64,000 nt of DNA from G965267185 sp965267185 (GTDB lineage: Bacteria; Pseudomonadota; Alphaproteobacteria; UBA6615), in contig OZ253937.1 of NCBI GenBank assembly GCA_965267185.1, forward strand, positions 744,001 through 808,000, written 5' to 3'. Positions 51,315 to 60,305 of the stretch are shown one piece after another; positions within the stretch are counted from its first letter, which is position 1; each line of letters starts with the position of its first letter. The position numbers and the translations under genes were made by a program. Below the pieces are notes generated by a model. The model worked only from the letters and a program-made list of their open reading frames with translations, was not told where the DNA came from and ran no database searches.

Positions 51315-51989
51315 TTAGGCCGCAACAGCGATGGTGGCGACGTTGGACGTCTCCAGCGGTGCGCCGGTGGCCGCTTGCACATCGTTGGCGGTGAGGCCCG
51401 GCGCGACGGCTTCGAGCACCAGCCCATTCGGGGTGACGGCGATGACCGCCATGTCGGTGTAGATCTTTGAAACCACGCCACCGGCGGTGAGCGGGTAGGT
51501 ACGCTCGGCGACGATCTTGGCGTCGCCCTCGCGGGTCGTGTGGGTCATGGTCACGAACACCCGCTTTGCGCCCGCTGCTATATCCATTGCGCCGCCAACG
51601 CTGCCGGAGGCTTGGTGAGGTAGCCGCCAGTTGCACAGATCGCCATTCGCCGCGACTTGAAACGCGCCAAGCACCGCGCAGTCGAGCCGGCCGCCGCGTG
51701 CGATGGCGAACGAGTCCGTGTGGTGGACGAACGCGCCGCCGGGGATCAGCGTGATCAGCCCTTTACCCGCGCTGATCAGGTCCTGCTCTTCCTCGCCCGG
51801 CGCGGGAGGCGGGCCCATGCCGACGACGCCGTTCTCGCTGTGGAACATCACGTCGCGTCCTTCGGGAATATATTCCGGGATCAGGGTCGGCATGCCGATA
51901 CCCAGATTGACCAGCCAGTTGTCTTCCAAATCGTTGGCGACGCAGGCGGCGATTTGTTCGCGGGTCAGCAAATTCGTTGGCGTGCTCAT
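51315..51989 (-). CDS. 3-oxoacid CoA-transferase subunit B
   Basis: A 224-residue beta subunit of a class I CoA transferase. The active-site Glu is E52 in FHSENGVVGMGP, and VNLGIGMPTLIP is the N-terminal signature. It forms an acyl-glutamyl intermediate and moves CoA between carboxylic acids. It follows subunit A by 9 bp on the same strand. The match is to ScoB/PcaJ-like enzymes; exact acid is not readable. Confidence 0.9.
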   Translation of the reverse strand: MSTPTNLLTREQIAACVANDLEDNWLVNLGIGMPTLIPEYIPEGRDVMFHSENGVVGMGPPPAPGEEEQDLISAGKGLITLIPGGAFVHHTDSFAIARGGRLDCAVLGAFQVAANGDLCNWRLPHQASGSVGGAMDIAAGAKRVFVTMTHTTREGDAKIVAERTYPLTAGGVVSKIYTDMAVIAVTPNGLVLEAVAPGLTANDVQAATGAPLETSNVATIAVAA

Positions 51990-51998
51990 GGGCTTTCC

Positions 51999-52688
51999 CT
52001 AACTCCGTTCCTGGCCGATCACGTAGGGACCGGTGATGAAGTAGCGGTCGACGAAGACGCCCGGCGTGACGATCACTTCGGGATCGAGGTCGCCGATGCC
52101 GACTTCTTCGGCCGCTTCGACAATGGTGTAGTCGGCTGCCATTGCCATGATCGGGTTAAAGTTACGGGCCGACTTGTTGAAAATCAGATTGCCACGCGGG
52201 TCGACATGATGCGCTTTGACCAGGGCGACGTCGGCACCAAGTGGCAGCTCCAGCACATAGTCCTTGCCGTCGACGGTATGAACCTCCTTGCCATCGGCGA
52301 GATCTGTACCTACCGCTGTCGGCGTTAGAAAGCCGCCCAGACCCGCGCCCGCCGTGCGCATGCGTTCAGCCAACGTGCCCTGCGGCACAATTTCGAGTTC
52401 AATCTTGCCGTCATCGTATAATTCTTTGAAAACGAACGATTCTTTAGCCCACGGAAAGGTGCAAACCAGCTTGGCGACACAGCCCTCGCCGATCATCCGG
52501 GCGAGGCCCGACCGGCCGGTTCCCGCGTTGTTGCTAACCACCGTGAGACCGCGCAAACCCCGGTCGCAAACTCCGTCGATCAGCACTTCCGGCACACCGG
52601 CCGCGCCAAAGCCGCCGACCAGCACGGTCGCGCCATCGGCGATCTCGGCGACCGCCTGCTGGAGGGTTTCGGCGCGTTTGTTCTTCAT
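51999..52688 (-). CDS. 3-oxoacid CoA-transferase subunit A
   Basis: A 229-residue alpha subunit with VGGFGAAGVPEVLIDG near the N-terminus (the GG loop binds CoA), TVVSNNAGTGRSGLARMI, and LGADVALVKAHHVDPRGNL. It forms the alpha2beta2 CoA transferase with subunit B. It follows the DUF35 gene by 12 bp. Confidence 0.9.
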   Translation of the reverse strand: MKNKRAETLQQAVAEIADGATVLVGGFGAAGVPEVLIDGVCDRGLRGLTVVSNNAGTGRSGLARMIGEGCVAKLVCTFPWAKESFVFKELYDDGKIELEIVPQGTLAERMRTAGAGLGGFLTPTAVGTDLADGKEVHTVDGKDYVLELPLGADVALVKAHHVDPRGNLIFNKSARNFNPIMAMAADYTIVEAAEEVGIGDLDPEVIVTPGVFVDRYFITGPYVIGQERS

Positions 52689-52700
52689 CGGGAAGCCCTG

Positions 52701-53093
52701 TTAATCGGCGAGCGCAAAATAGGGGGCGGGCCTGCCGTCGCTGTCGTTGCGGTAGACGACATGGACGTTTTTGCCCACGGCCACCGCGTCGGGCTCACAA
52801 TCGACGACCCGGCTCATCATGCGAAATCCTTCGGCCAAGTCGATTAGCGCGACCACATAGGGCGCTTCATCGGCGTGCGACGGCGGGGCGCGGTGGATCA
52901 CCGAGCAGGCATGAACGACGCCATCGCCCGCCGACACGTGCCATGCCGGGTCCGGCGTGCCGCAGGTCGGGCAAAGCGAGCGCGGATAGAAGATCGCCGC
53001 ATCGCAGGCGCCGCAGCGTTGATAGCGCAGCTCGCCATTGGCGATACCTTCCCAATAAGGCGCGGAATCAGGATCGGGCAGTTCTTCAGCCAT
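52701..53093 (-). CDS. DUF35 OB-fold/zinc-ribbon protein
   Basis: A 130-residue protein with an N-terminal zinc ribbon (CGACDAAIFYPRSLCPTCGTPD, residues about 31-52) and an OB-fold (GVVHACSVIHRA..., PYVVALIDLAEGFRMMSRV). DUF35 proteins partner thiolase-like enzymes and help bind CoA esters. The thiolase-like gene lies directly upstream in the transcript, 20 bp away. ATG 53093 follows a GTG at 53099. Confidence 0.88.
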   Translation of the reverse strand: MAEELPDPDSAPYWEGIANGELRYQRCGACDAAIFYPRSLCPTCGTPDPAWHVSAGDGVVHACSVIHRAPPSHADEAPYVVALIDLAEGFRMMSRVVDCEPDAVAVGKNVHVVYRNDSDGRPAPYFALAD

Positions 53094-53113
53094 TGTCACT
53101 CATAGTCGCTCGG

Positions 53114-54259
53114 CTATTCGAGGCCCAGTATACAGGTGCTGTTGGACGACAACACACCGCCCGTGCCGCTCGCCAGAGCCAAGGCGGCGTCGGCCACCTG
53201 GCGGTCGCCGCACTCGCCGCGCAACTGGCGCACCGCCTCGATGAGCAGGAAGATTCCGTACTGGCCCGGATGGCAGTAAGAGAGGCCGCCGCCCATGGTG
53301 TTGAGCGGAAATTCACCACCCGGTGCGGTGCGTCCCTCGCTAACGAACGAGCCGCTCTCGCCGGGTTTGCAGAAGCCCAGGGATTCGAGCGTCAGTAGTA
53401 CCGTGATGGTGAATGAATCATAGATTTCGACCACGTCGAGATCGCTGTGAGTGACCCCGGCCATGGCGAAGGCGCGCTTGCCCGATTCCGCCGCCGGGGT
53501 GACGGTCAGGTCGGGCATTTCCGATATTTGTGCATGGGAGTGCGCTTCGCCCTGACCCAGCAACCAGACCGGCGGTTTGGGCAGGGTCTTGGCGATCTCG
53601 GGGCTAACCACGACGACGCAACCGCCGCCGTCGGTTACCAGGCAACAGTCGAGACGGCGCAACGGCGAAGCGATCATGTCGGAGGCGAGCACTTCGTCGA
53701 CCGTCAGCGGTTCGCGGCGGTAGGCGACCGGATTGAGCTGCGCCCAGGCGCGGGTCGAGACGGCCAACTCGGCCATCTGCTCCGGCGTGGTGCCGTATTG
53801 CGCCATGTGGCGCGACGCGGCCAGCGCGTACGCGCCGACCGGGATCGGCAAGCCATAGGGCACTTCGTACTGGTAGCCGAGATCGGCGGTGGTCTGGAAA
53901 ATGCGGCGCTCGCGGCGCGACCGCTGGGTGCTGCCGTAGAGAATAACCGCGACCTTGCACAGGCCGGCCTGAATCGCCGCGGCTGCGTGGCCCAAATGAA
54001 ACTCGTAGGAAGCGCCCCCGACCGAGGTATTGTCGGAATAGGTGGGCCGGATGCCCAGATATTCCGCCACTTGGAGCTGGGGCAGACGCCCCCAATTGCC
54101 GCTGCTGAACACCGCGTCCACGTCCGACTTTTCCAGGCCAGCGTCGGCCAAGGCGGCAACCATGGCTTCGGCCTGCAGGGTCATCACCGTCGAATCGGGT
54201 ACGACGCCGAGACGAGACTCGGCGACGCCAGCGATGGCGCAGGCCCTTTTCAGACTCAT
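53114..54259 (-). CDS. thiolase-like protein without nucleophilic Cys (lipid-transfer/Ltp2-type)
   Basis: A 381-residue thiolase-superfamily protein. In normal thiolases a nucleophilic Cys stands after the N-terminal glycine-rich strand; here residues 80-90 read VGGASYEFHLG with no Cys. The C-terminal part has NTMGGGLSYCHPGQYG, with a His near the usual catalytic position. Together with the adjacent DUF35 protein it resembles Ltp2/ChsH2-type retro-aldolase pairs rather than a Claisen thiolase. The LLM oxidoreductase gene precedes it on the same strand. Confidence 0.85.
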   Translation of the reverse strand: MSLKRACAIAGVAESRLGVVPDSTVMTLQAEAMVAALADAGLEKSDVDAVFSSGNWGRLPQLQVAEYLGIRPTYSDNTSVGGASYEFHLGHAAAAIQAGLCKVAVILYGSTQRSRRERRIFQTTADLGYQYEVPYGLPIPVGAYALAASRHMAQYGTTPEQMAELAVSTRAWAQLNPVAYRREPLTVDEVLASDMIASPLRRLDCCLVTDGGGCVVVVSPEIAKTLPKPPVWLLGQGEAHSHAQISEMPDLTVTPAAESGKRAFAMAGVTHSDLDVVEIYDSFTITVLLTLESLGFCKPGESGSFVSEGRTAPGGEFPLNTMGGGLSYCHPGQYGIFLLIEAVRQLRGECGDRQVADAALALASGTGGVLSSNSTCILGLE

Positions 54260-54280
54260 ATCGAGCGCCCGGCGTTGGGG

Positions 54281-55513
54281 TTACTCGGCCGCGGCCGCGT
54301 AGTCGGGCGTGTCGAGCTCCGGCAGCACCTTGGTCATGAACAGCTCGATTTCCTCGAGCAGATCGTCTTTCGGCTGCTGCGCCCAGTGGAAAATCAGCGT
54401 GATGTACTCGGCCGGCGCCTGTTCGTAGGTCTCCTTCCAGGCCTTGATCGATTCCTCGACGGTGCCGCCGATAAAGAACCCGGAGTTCTTGATATCCTCG
54501 ATGCACTCCGCATCGGATTTGCCTTCCTGAGGCCAGTACGGGAAGAACGGCCCGTAGAAGTTCTTGTAGATGTCGAGGTCGTACTCATAGAGCTTGCGGT
54601 CGTAGTCCTCGGGCGTTTTGGTGATATGGGGCCAGCGCACCAGGTTTTGCTGTTGACCGCGGATGAGATGACGGCCGTATTTCTTCGACTCTTCCACATA
54701 CAGATCGATGAATTCCGACATGCCCTCGGTGGTCATGAAGTAGGTCGGCATCAGATTGTGCTTGGCACAGAACGCGATCGCTTCCGGGCTCTTGTTGACG
54801 GCGACGAACACCGGCGGCCGGGGCTTCTGATAAGGCTTGGGCACGACGCAGATACGCTGTACCGCACCCTCGTCGTTTACTTCGCCTTCGACCCCAGCCT
54901 CGCGCGCGATTTCCCATGCCGGGTAATTCTCAACTCCGGTCTCGATGGGGTAGGGCGCCTGATAATGTTTGCCGTCGAGGCGCACCGATTCCTCGGTCCA
55001 GCATTTAAGGAGCATTTCGACGCGCTCTTCGAAGATCTCGCGGTTGCGCTTGTCGTCCTTGTTGCCGTGGATCATCGTCGCCGGCGTTTCGCTGAACTGG
55101 CCGATGATGTTGGTCCAGCGTTTCTGGTAGCCGCGGGCCACGCCGCAGAAGAAACGCCCTTCGCCCAGATGGTCGAGGATGGCGGTTTCCTCGGCGACCC
55201 GGATCGGGTCGCGTGTTGCCATCACATAACCCAGCGCGCCGACATGGATCTTGCTGGTCTGCGACAGCCAATGGGCGTTCAAGATGCCCGGATTGGGGCC
55301 GATCTCGTAGCCTTCGGAATGCAGATGATGCTCGATCGTCGACATGCCCCAAACGCCCATGTCTTCGCAGGCTTTGACGATCTCGGTCCACTCATGGACG
55401 ATCCATTGATAGGTGTCCGGATCGTTGCCCATGCCGCGGTTGGCCTTGCGGCCTTCCTCGCCGTCGGACGGAAACATCGGGTAGAGCTGGATGATGACTT
55501 TCGGCAATGCCAT
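54281..55513 (-). CDS. LLM class flavin-dependent oxidoreductase
   Basis: A 410-residue TIM-barrel flavin enzyme of the luciferase-like monooxygenase class. Phrases are DMGVWGMSTIEHHLHSEGYEIGPNPG, MATRDPIRVAEETAILDHLGEGRFFCGVARGYQKRW and KPYQKPRPPVFVAVNKSPEAI. It uses FMNH2 or F420H2 with a small organic substrate. It is the first gene of the minus-strand catabolic run leading to the thiolase-like gene (21 bp away). Confidence 0.92.
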   Translation of the reverse strand: MALPKVIIQLYPMFPSDGEEGRKANRGMGNDPDTYQWIVHEWTEIVKACEDMGVWGMSTIEHHLHSEGYEIGPNPGILNAHWLSQTSKIHVGALGYVMATRDPIRVAEETAILDHLGEGRFFCGVARGYQKRWTNIIGQFSETPATMIHGNKDDKRNREIFEERVEMLLKCWTEESVRLDGKHYQAPYPIETGVENYPAWEIAREAGVEGEVNDEGAVQRICVVPKPYQKPRPPVFVAVNKSPEAIAFCAKHNLMPTYFMTTEGMSEFIDLYVEESKKYGRHLIRGQQQNLVRWPHITKTPEDYDRKLYEYDLDIYKNFYGPFFPYWPQEGKSDAECIEDIKNSGFFIGGTVEESIKAWKETYEQAPAEYITLIFHWAQQPKDDLLEEIELFMTKVLPELDTPDYAAAAE

Positions 55514-55645
55514 GGGGCTCGGTCTCCTCGGTATTTTGCGGCTGGATATTAGCGAATTCGGCCTATACCGCGGCCATATTAATTGCTGATATTTCCTATT
55601 AAAGAGACCTATAGGTTGGGCTGGATCACCTGCTAGGCTCCGGAG

Positions 55646-55747
55646 TCATAGCCAGTAGCTGACGGTTGCAGCAAGGCAGATGGCGGCGAGGAAGACATCA
55701 GGGCGCCGGTCGTATCCGGGGCCTATCCTGCGAACGCCGATGGGCGA
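55646..55747 (-). pseudogene. IS5-like transposase C-terminal remnant
   Basis: On the minus strand, the frame from 55747 to the stop at 55646-55648 reads SPIGVRRIGPGYDRRPDVFL, then AAICLAATVSYWL. The RR...YD..P..FLAA.CLAA...YWL pattern is the conserved C-terminal end of an IS5-family transposase. Only about 33 codons remain. No upstream transposase domain or inverted repeats were found. It abuts the SRPBCC stop codon (55748). Confidence 0.7.
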
Positions 55748-56194
55748 TCAGCCTTCGACGTAATGCTTTAAATTGACGGTCTGGATGTCCCAGCCTTCGG
55801 CGTTGTCACGCAGCATTGAAACGCGTCGATCTTCGGGTAAGGCCGCGAGACCCGTCTCTGTGACAGTCACCAATGTGCCGCCATTTTGCGGCTTAAGTGT
55901 AAAGTCGACAGTCAGCCAGACTGTGTTGGGGCCGATACTCTCATCTGGGGCGCAATCCGGCCACCGAAAGACAAATCGTTTGGGCGGCTCCATCACTTCT
56001 GTGACGGTTATCCAAGGTATTCCCTCATGCCCTGGATATGTCATTTTTCCGGTGGTCGTCTCCCCAACGACAAAAGTCCCATCCAACTCCACACGAAACC
56101 ATTTGCCGAACTCGGTCGCGTCAGAAAGGGCGTCCCATACGCTCTGCTGATCGGCATTAATGTGGATTTGGCGCGTAATAGTATCGTTTTCCAT
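55748..56194 (-). CDS. SRPBCC (AHSA1-type) protein
   Basis: A 148-residue START-like protein of the AHSA1/activator-of-Hsp90 or polyketide-cyclase type: ITRQIHINADQQSVWDALSDATEF at the N-terminus, PPKRFVFRW and LPEDRRVSMLRDNAEGWDIQTVNLKHYVEG at the C-terminus. It binds small hydrophobic ligands; function unknown. The gene is divergent to the GST gene. Confidence 0.88.
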   Translation of the reverse strand: MENDTITRQIHINADQQSVWDALSDATEFGKWFRVELDGTFVVGETTTGKMTYPGHEGIPWITVTEVMEPPKRFVFRWPDCAPDESIGPNTVWLTVDFTLKPQNGGTLVTVTETGLAALPEDRRVSMLRDNAEGWDIQTVNLKHYVEG

Positions 56195-56303
56195 GTCGTC
56201 TCCAAGATATGCACTGAAAACATCGCATATCTGTCAGTCCGTAAATGAATTTGGAGTCAAGGACATCCTCAATACGGACACCAGGCTGGCACATGCGAAT
56301 CGC

Positions 56304-56320
56304 GATAGTGACGCACTATC
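56304..56320. promoter_or_regulatory. 17-bp palindrome in divergent promoter region
   Basis: GATAGTG-ACG-CACTATC is a perfect inverted repeat with 7-bp arms, in the gap between the SRPBCC and GST genes (56195-56487). Such symmetry is typical of a dimeric repressor site. No regulator gene is adjacent. The rest of the gap has no gene. Confidence 0.5.
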
Positions 56321-56487
56321 AGACATACAACGTCTGGTACCTCAATGTCTGATATCGGCGAGAAATTGCCGTTCTCGTGCCATCTTGATCGTGCAGCGTT
56401 AGTGGGCCCGGATCCTAAACCGACGCACCGGTTGCCATTTACCTCGATCCCCTTAAGTTCTGCGCAACTAACTGGGGAGTGCATAGA

Positions 56488-57465
56488 ATGGGAATGCTGG
56501 TCGACGGCCGCTGGACCGACGAAGACGAAGCGAAAGCCAAGACCGATAAGAGCGGGCGGTTCAACCGCGCGGAATCGGTTTTTCGGAACTGGGTGAGCGC
56601 CGATGGCTCGGCCGGGCCAACGGGAGAGGGGGGCTTTGCCGCGTCGCCGGGCCGCTATCATCTCTATATCGCCATGAACTGCCCGTGGGCCCACCGCACT
56701 GCGCTGACGCGCAAGCTGATGAAGCTCGACGATGTGATCACGCTCGACCATGTGGTGCCGCGCCGCGACGACCGGGGCTGGGCCTTCGACAATAGTGAGG
56801 CCGCTTACCGCGACACCGAGCTAGGCAAGGACGCGCTGCATGAGGTCTACACCGCGGCCGATCCGCATGTGACCGGCCGGGTCACCGTGCCGGTGCTGTG
56901 GGACCGTGAGCGTGAAACCATCGTCAACAACGAGTCCGCCGAGATCATCCGCATGATGAACGAGGCGTTCGCCGCGTTCTCCAACGCCGATACCGATTTC
57001 TACCCGGAAGATTTACGCGGCGAGATCGACCGCTGGAACGAGCTCACCTACAACACCCTCAACAACGGCGTTTACCGCTCGGGCTTCGCCCGCAGCCAAG
57101 AGGCCTATGACGAGGCGGTGGTGCAGGTGTTCGACACCCTCGACAAGATGGAAGCCCATCTGGCGGACAACCGCTATCTGTGCGGCGATCGTTTCACCGA
57201 GGCCGATATCCGCTCGTTTCCCACCCTGATCCGCTTCGACGTGGCTTATTTTGGCGCGTTCAAGTGCAACCTGCGGCGGCTGGTCGACTATCCGAATGTC
57301 TGGGCCTATACGCGCGAGATCTATCAGATGCCGGGGGTGGCCGAGACCTGCGATCTCGAGGTGTTCAAGCGCGGCTACTATTCGCCGAGCCCGCAACGCA
57401 ATCCGCTGGGCATCGTGCCGCTGGGTCCGATCATCGATCCCAGCGAACCCCACGGCCGCGGATAG
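56488..57465 (+). CDS. xi-class glutathione S-transferase / glutathionyl-hydroquinone reductase
   Basis: A 325-residue protein of the Omega/Xi GST family. The catalytic Cys is C65 in NCPWAHRT, inside the thioredoxin fold; residues about 150-300 form the helical C-terminal domain with DIRSFPTLIRFDVAYFGAFKCN. Enzymes of this class reduce glutathionyl-hydroquinones with glutathione. ATG 56488 is preferred over 56479. It is convergent with the acetyltransferase gene. Confidence 0.92.
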   Translation: MGMLVDGRWTDEDEAKAKTDKSGRFNRAESVFRNWVSADGSAGPTGEGGFAASPGRYHLYIAMNCPWAHRTALTRKLMKLDDVITLDHVVPRRDDRGWAFDNSEAAYRDTELGKDALHEVYTAADPHVTGRVTVPVLWDRERETIVNNESAEIIRMMNEAFAAFSNADTDFYPEDLRGEIDRWNELTYNTLNNGVYRSGFARSQEAYDEAVVQVFDTLDKMEAHLADNRYLCGDRFTEADIRSFPTLIRFDVAYFGAFKCNLRRLVDYPNVWAYTREIYQMPGVAETCDLEVFKRGYYSPSPQRNPLGIVPLGPIIDPSEPHGRG

Positions 57466-57505
57466 AACAGGCAGATAAAAATACCATGCTGGGCGGAGCG
57501 GACGT

Positions 57506-58009
57506 CTAGCACCGCTCATCTACCGGCAAGACCTTCATCGGAAGTATCAAGCCCCACTCGGTTGCTTGAGGTGCGCCGAATTCAACAAATCCCGCTTTTT
57601 GATATGCTGCGATAGCGCGTGCATTTTCCGGGTGCGGATCGGTCGCGACTACCGGGGCTCCTTCCTCGAAAAGCGTCTTTAACCGCTCGGCGATGAACGC
57701 AGAGCCATGCCCTTTCTCGATCATGTCCGGCTCGCCAATAAATTGGTCGATGCCCCGAGAGCCCTTTGGAAGTTGGAAGAAATGGTGATCTTTCCAGCCA
57801 TGCACCGTGTAGTCTTGCATGTAGGCGAAGGGGCGTTCGGCTGTTGAGACAATCCATCTCGCCACGCGAGGGTCCCCCAGTTCCTCCGCATCACTGGGCT
57901 CATCTGAATCCCACCACTCGCGAACATGCGGTCGCGATTGCCATTCCATTAGCAGATCGAGATCAGCTACCGTTGCCTTTCGAAAAGTGTATCGGTTGGT
58001 TGCCGCCAT
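57506..58009 (-). CDS. GNAT acetyltransferase, AAC(6')-like
   Basis: A 167-residue GNAT protein. The acetyl-CoA loop is EKGHGSAFIAERLK, followed by DPHPENARAIAAYQKAGF, with RGIDQFIGEPDMI just before it. This arrangement matches the AAC(6') aminoglycoside acetyltransferase/RimJ-like branch. It could acetylate an amine substrate; resistance is not implied by sequence alone. ATG 58009 follows a weak ribosome site. Confidence 0.85.
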   Translation of the reverse strand: MAATNRYTFRKATVADLDLLMEWQSRPHVREWWDSDEPSDAEELGDPRVARWIVSTAERPFAYMQDYTVHGWKDHHFFQLPKGSRGIDQFIGEPDMIEKGHGSAFIAERLKTLFEEGAPVVATDPHPENARAIAAYQKAGFVEFGAPQATEWGLILPMKVLPVDERC

Positions 58010-58124
58010 ACCGGCAGGATAACACTTCGACCGCCAATAGGTATGAGCTCAATCCTGCCATTTGAGGGCGGATTGAGCGCTTGCAGCATCGACCGTCCCG
58101 TTTGACGACCGTCCATATAAGAGA

Positions 58125-58147
58125 AGCCCCGCCACAAGGGCGGGGCT
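58125..58147 (-). terminator. terminator hairpin after chemoreceptor gene
   Basis: AGCCCCGCC (58125-58133) pairs with GGCGGGGCT (58139-58147) around a 5-base loop. On the minus strand it is followed by TCTCTTATA. It lies 31 bp past the stop of the chemoreceptor gene. Confidence 0.75.
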
Positions 58148-58177
58148 AAGTTGATCAGAAAGATACTCCGCCGCTGA

Positions 58178-59989
58178 TTAGGCGGCACGCAAATCGTTGA
58201 GGATTTTGCTGACGTTCGTCTTCAGTTCGCTGGCCTGGGCATTAAGCTCCGATGTCGCGCGCTGGACCTCCGAAGCGGCGTCGCCTGTTTGCTGCGCCGC
58301 CTGATTGACCCCGGTGATGTTCTCGCTCACCTCGGCCGTGCCAGCAGCGGCCTCTTGAACGTTGCGCGCGATCTCTTGCGTCACCGCGCCCTGTTCTTCC
58401 ATCGCCGAGGCGATGTTGGCCGAGATATCGTCGATCTTGCCGATCGTCTCCGATATGGTGCCGATGGCGCCGACGGCGTCGCCGGTCGTGGATTGCATGG
58501 TTTGCACCTTGCTGGCGATTTCCTCGGTTGCCTGGCCGGTCTGGCTGGCGAGCGACTTCACTTCCGACGCAACCACCGCGAAGCCCTTACCGGCCTCGCC
58601 GGCGCGCGCCGCCTCGATGGTGGCGTTGAGCGCCAACAGGTTGGTCTGGTCGGCGATATCGTTGATCAGGCCAACAATGTTGCCGATCTCGTCGGCGCCG
58701 GTGGCCAGACCCTGAACGATTTCGTTGGTCCGTTTGGCTTCATCGACCGCGGAGTTGGCGACCTTCGTTGCTTCTGCGATTTGGCGCGAAATCTCCTGGA
58801 TCGAGCTGGAGAGCTCTTCCGAGGCCGACGCCACCGTCTGCACGTTTGTGCTGGCCTCCTCCGAAGCGGCGGAAACGGCGCCCGACTGACGGCTGGCAGT
58901 CTCCGCCGTGGAGATCAGGCTGGTCGCCGTCGTCTCCATCTGGGTGGCTGCTGATGAGACGGTCTCGATCATGCCGCCGATCTGCGCATCGAGATCGTTG
59001 GCGAGTGAAACGCGGGCGTCCTTTGCGGCTTCCTCCCGTTCCTTCGCGGCCTGCTCTTCCTTGACGACCATTTCCTTCTCGAGGCGTTTGTTCTCCTCGA
59101 GCTTGTCGCGGAACACGTTGAACGCATCGGCGAGACGGCCGATCTCGTCCTGTGTCGCGATGTCGACGTTGATCTGAGTGTTACCCTTCGTCAGCTCCTC
59201 CATAGCATGGGAGATTTCGGCGAGCGGGTTCGACACGCTCATGCGAGCAATGAAGAAGGCCAGACCGAAACCGATGATAGCGGCCGCGATGGCGACGACG
59301 GCGATTAAGACGACAGCGAATTGCTCGTCATGCTCCGCCTTGAGCGCGGCTTCCTGAGTAAAATTGGCGAGCTCTTCCGACAGTGCTTCCAATTCATGAA
59401 CGAGTTGAGACTGTTCCGCTTCGATCTTCTCGAGCATGCCGACGGCGGCGGCGACGCGACCTTGGCGCAACAGCTCGAAGCCTTGAATAGCCTCTTTGTC
59501 GTAAGTCTTATGCTCGGCCTCGATCTTCACCAACGCTTCCAAAACATGCTCGAACTCGGCCTTGGCTTCGGGGGTCTTCGCGTGAGCTATACCCTCTTCG
59601 GCCAGATGTTCGGCTTCTTTGATTTCCTTATCGACTTTCACCGCGAGTTCTTCGAATTTGTGAACGATTTCGTCGAACTGTCCGGCATGAGTTTCGCCCG
59701 AGGCGCCACCAACCCGCATCGCCGATTCGAACAAAACCGCCTGTTCGAGCTGGTGAACGGTGATGAGGTTAACCGCGTTGGCGACCGGCAGGTCTGTTTC
59801 GGCGATCGCCACAATCTCCTTGCCGATCTTGGCCATGCTGAGAACGCCGACGGCGCCGACAATGATGAGAAAACCGATGCACAGCGATACGATCGCCATG
59901 ATCTTCTGGCCGACCGAAATTTTACCGAGCATGCTGGTTAAGCCCTTCGATCCGCTGGAACCGGAAAGTTTGCTGGTGACGTCAGTCAT
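58178..59989 (-). CDS. methyl-accepting chemotaxis protein
   Basis: A 603-residue transmembrane chemoreceptor. Helices are at about residues 29-52 and 224-246, flanking a helical periplasmic sensor rich in acidic residues (EAEHLAEEGIAHAKTPEAKAEFE). HAMP follows to about residue 300. The signalling domain contains the hairpin tip IVGLINDIADQTNLLALNATIEAARAGEAGKGFAVVASEVK. It relays an unknown signal to CheW/CheA. No other chemotaxis gene is in the window. Confidence 0.93.
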   Translation of the reverse strand: MTDVTSKLSGSSGSKGLTSMLGKISVGQKIMAIVSLCIGFLIIVGAVGVLSMAKIGKEIVAIAETDLPVANAVNLITVHQLEQAVLFESAMRVGGASGETHAGQFDEIVHKFEELAVKVDKEIKEAEHLAEEGIAHAKTPEAKAEFEHVLEALVKIEAEHKTYDKEAIQGFELLRQGRVAAAVGMLEKIEAEQSQLVHELEALSEELANFTQEAALKAEHDEQFAVVLIAVVAIAAAIIGFGLAFFIARMSVSNPLAEISHAMEELTKGNTQINVDIATQDEIGRLADAFNVFRDKLEENKRLEKEMVVKEEQAAKEREEAAKDARVSLANDLDAQIGGMIETVSSAATQMETTATSLISTAETASRQSGAVSAASEEASTNVQTVASASEELSSSIQEISRQIAEATKVANSAVDEAKRTNEIVQGLATGADEIGNIVGLINDIADQTNLLALNATIEAARAGEAGKGFAVVASEVKSLASQTGQATEEIASKVQTMQSTTGDAVGAIGTISETIGKIDDISANIASAMEEQGAVTQEIARNVQEAAAGTAEVSENITGVNQAAQQTGDAASEVQRATSELNAQASELKTNVSKILNDLRAA

Positions 59990-60305
59990 CGTGAACTCCT
60001 GATATTTTGTGGATCAACGGTTAACCGAGGGGAATCTACCGGCCGGTATTGGCTGTATCGTTGAACATCGGTTACGCGTTGTTATCGCTATATAATTTAG
60101 TGTCTTTGGCATCTCGCAAACGTGCAATAGCACCGCGCTAGAGATACGTAGAAATACTGAAGAAAATTTTAATAGCCTTTGAAATATCGATTTTTTTTTT
60201 GGGGAGGATGAGCCAAGTGAAGCCTCCGGTCTGAAAGTTGCTGTAACGAGGATAGATTGATCCAACGCAAATTGACGCCACGGCGCTGCTGCTAGAGCGA
60301 TAGAT
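59990..60305. other. AT-rich divergent intergenic region
   Basis: 316 bp between the divergent chemoreceptor and antiporter genes. It is AT-rich and contains ten consecutive T at 60191-60200. It must hold both promoters; I see no convincing small gene, RNA or paired hairpin. Confidence 0.5.

Noticed and set aside
53447..55552. 701-codon plus-strand frame opposite the thiolase and LLM genes
   Set aside because: Low-complexity shadow without domains; both minus-strand genes are clear.
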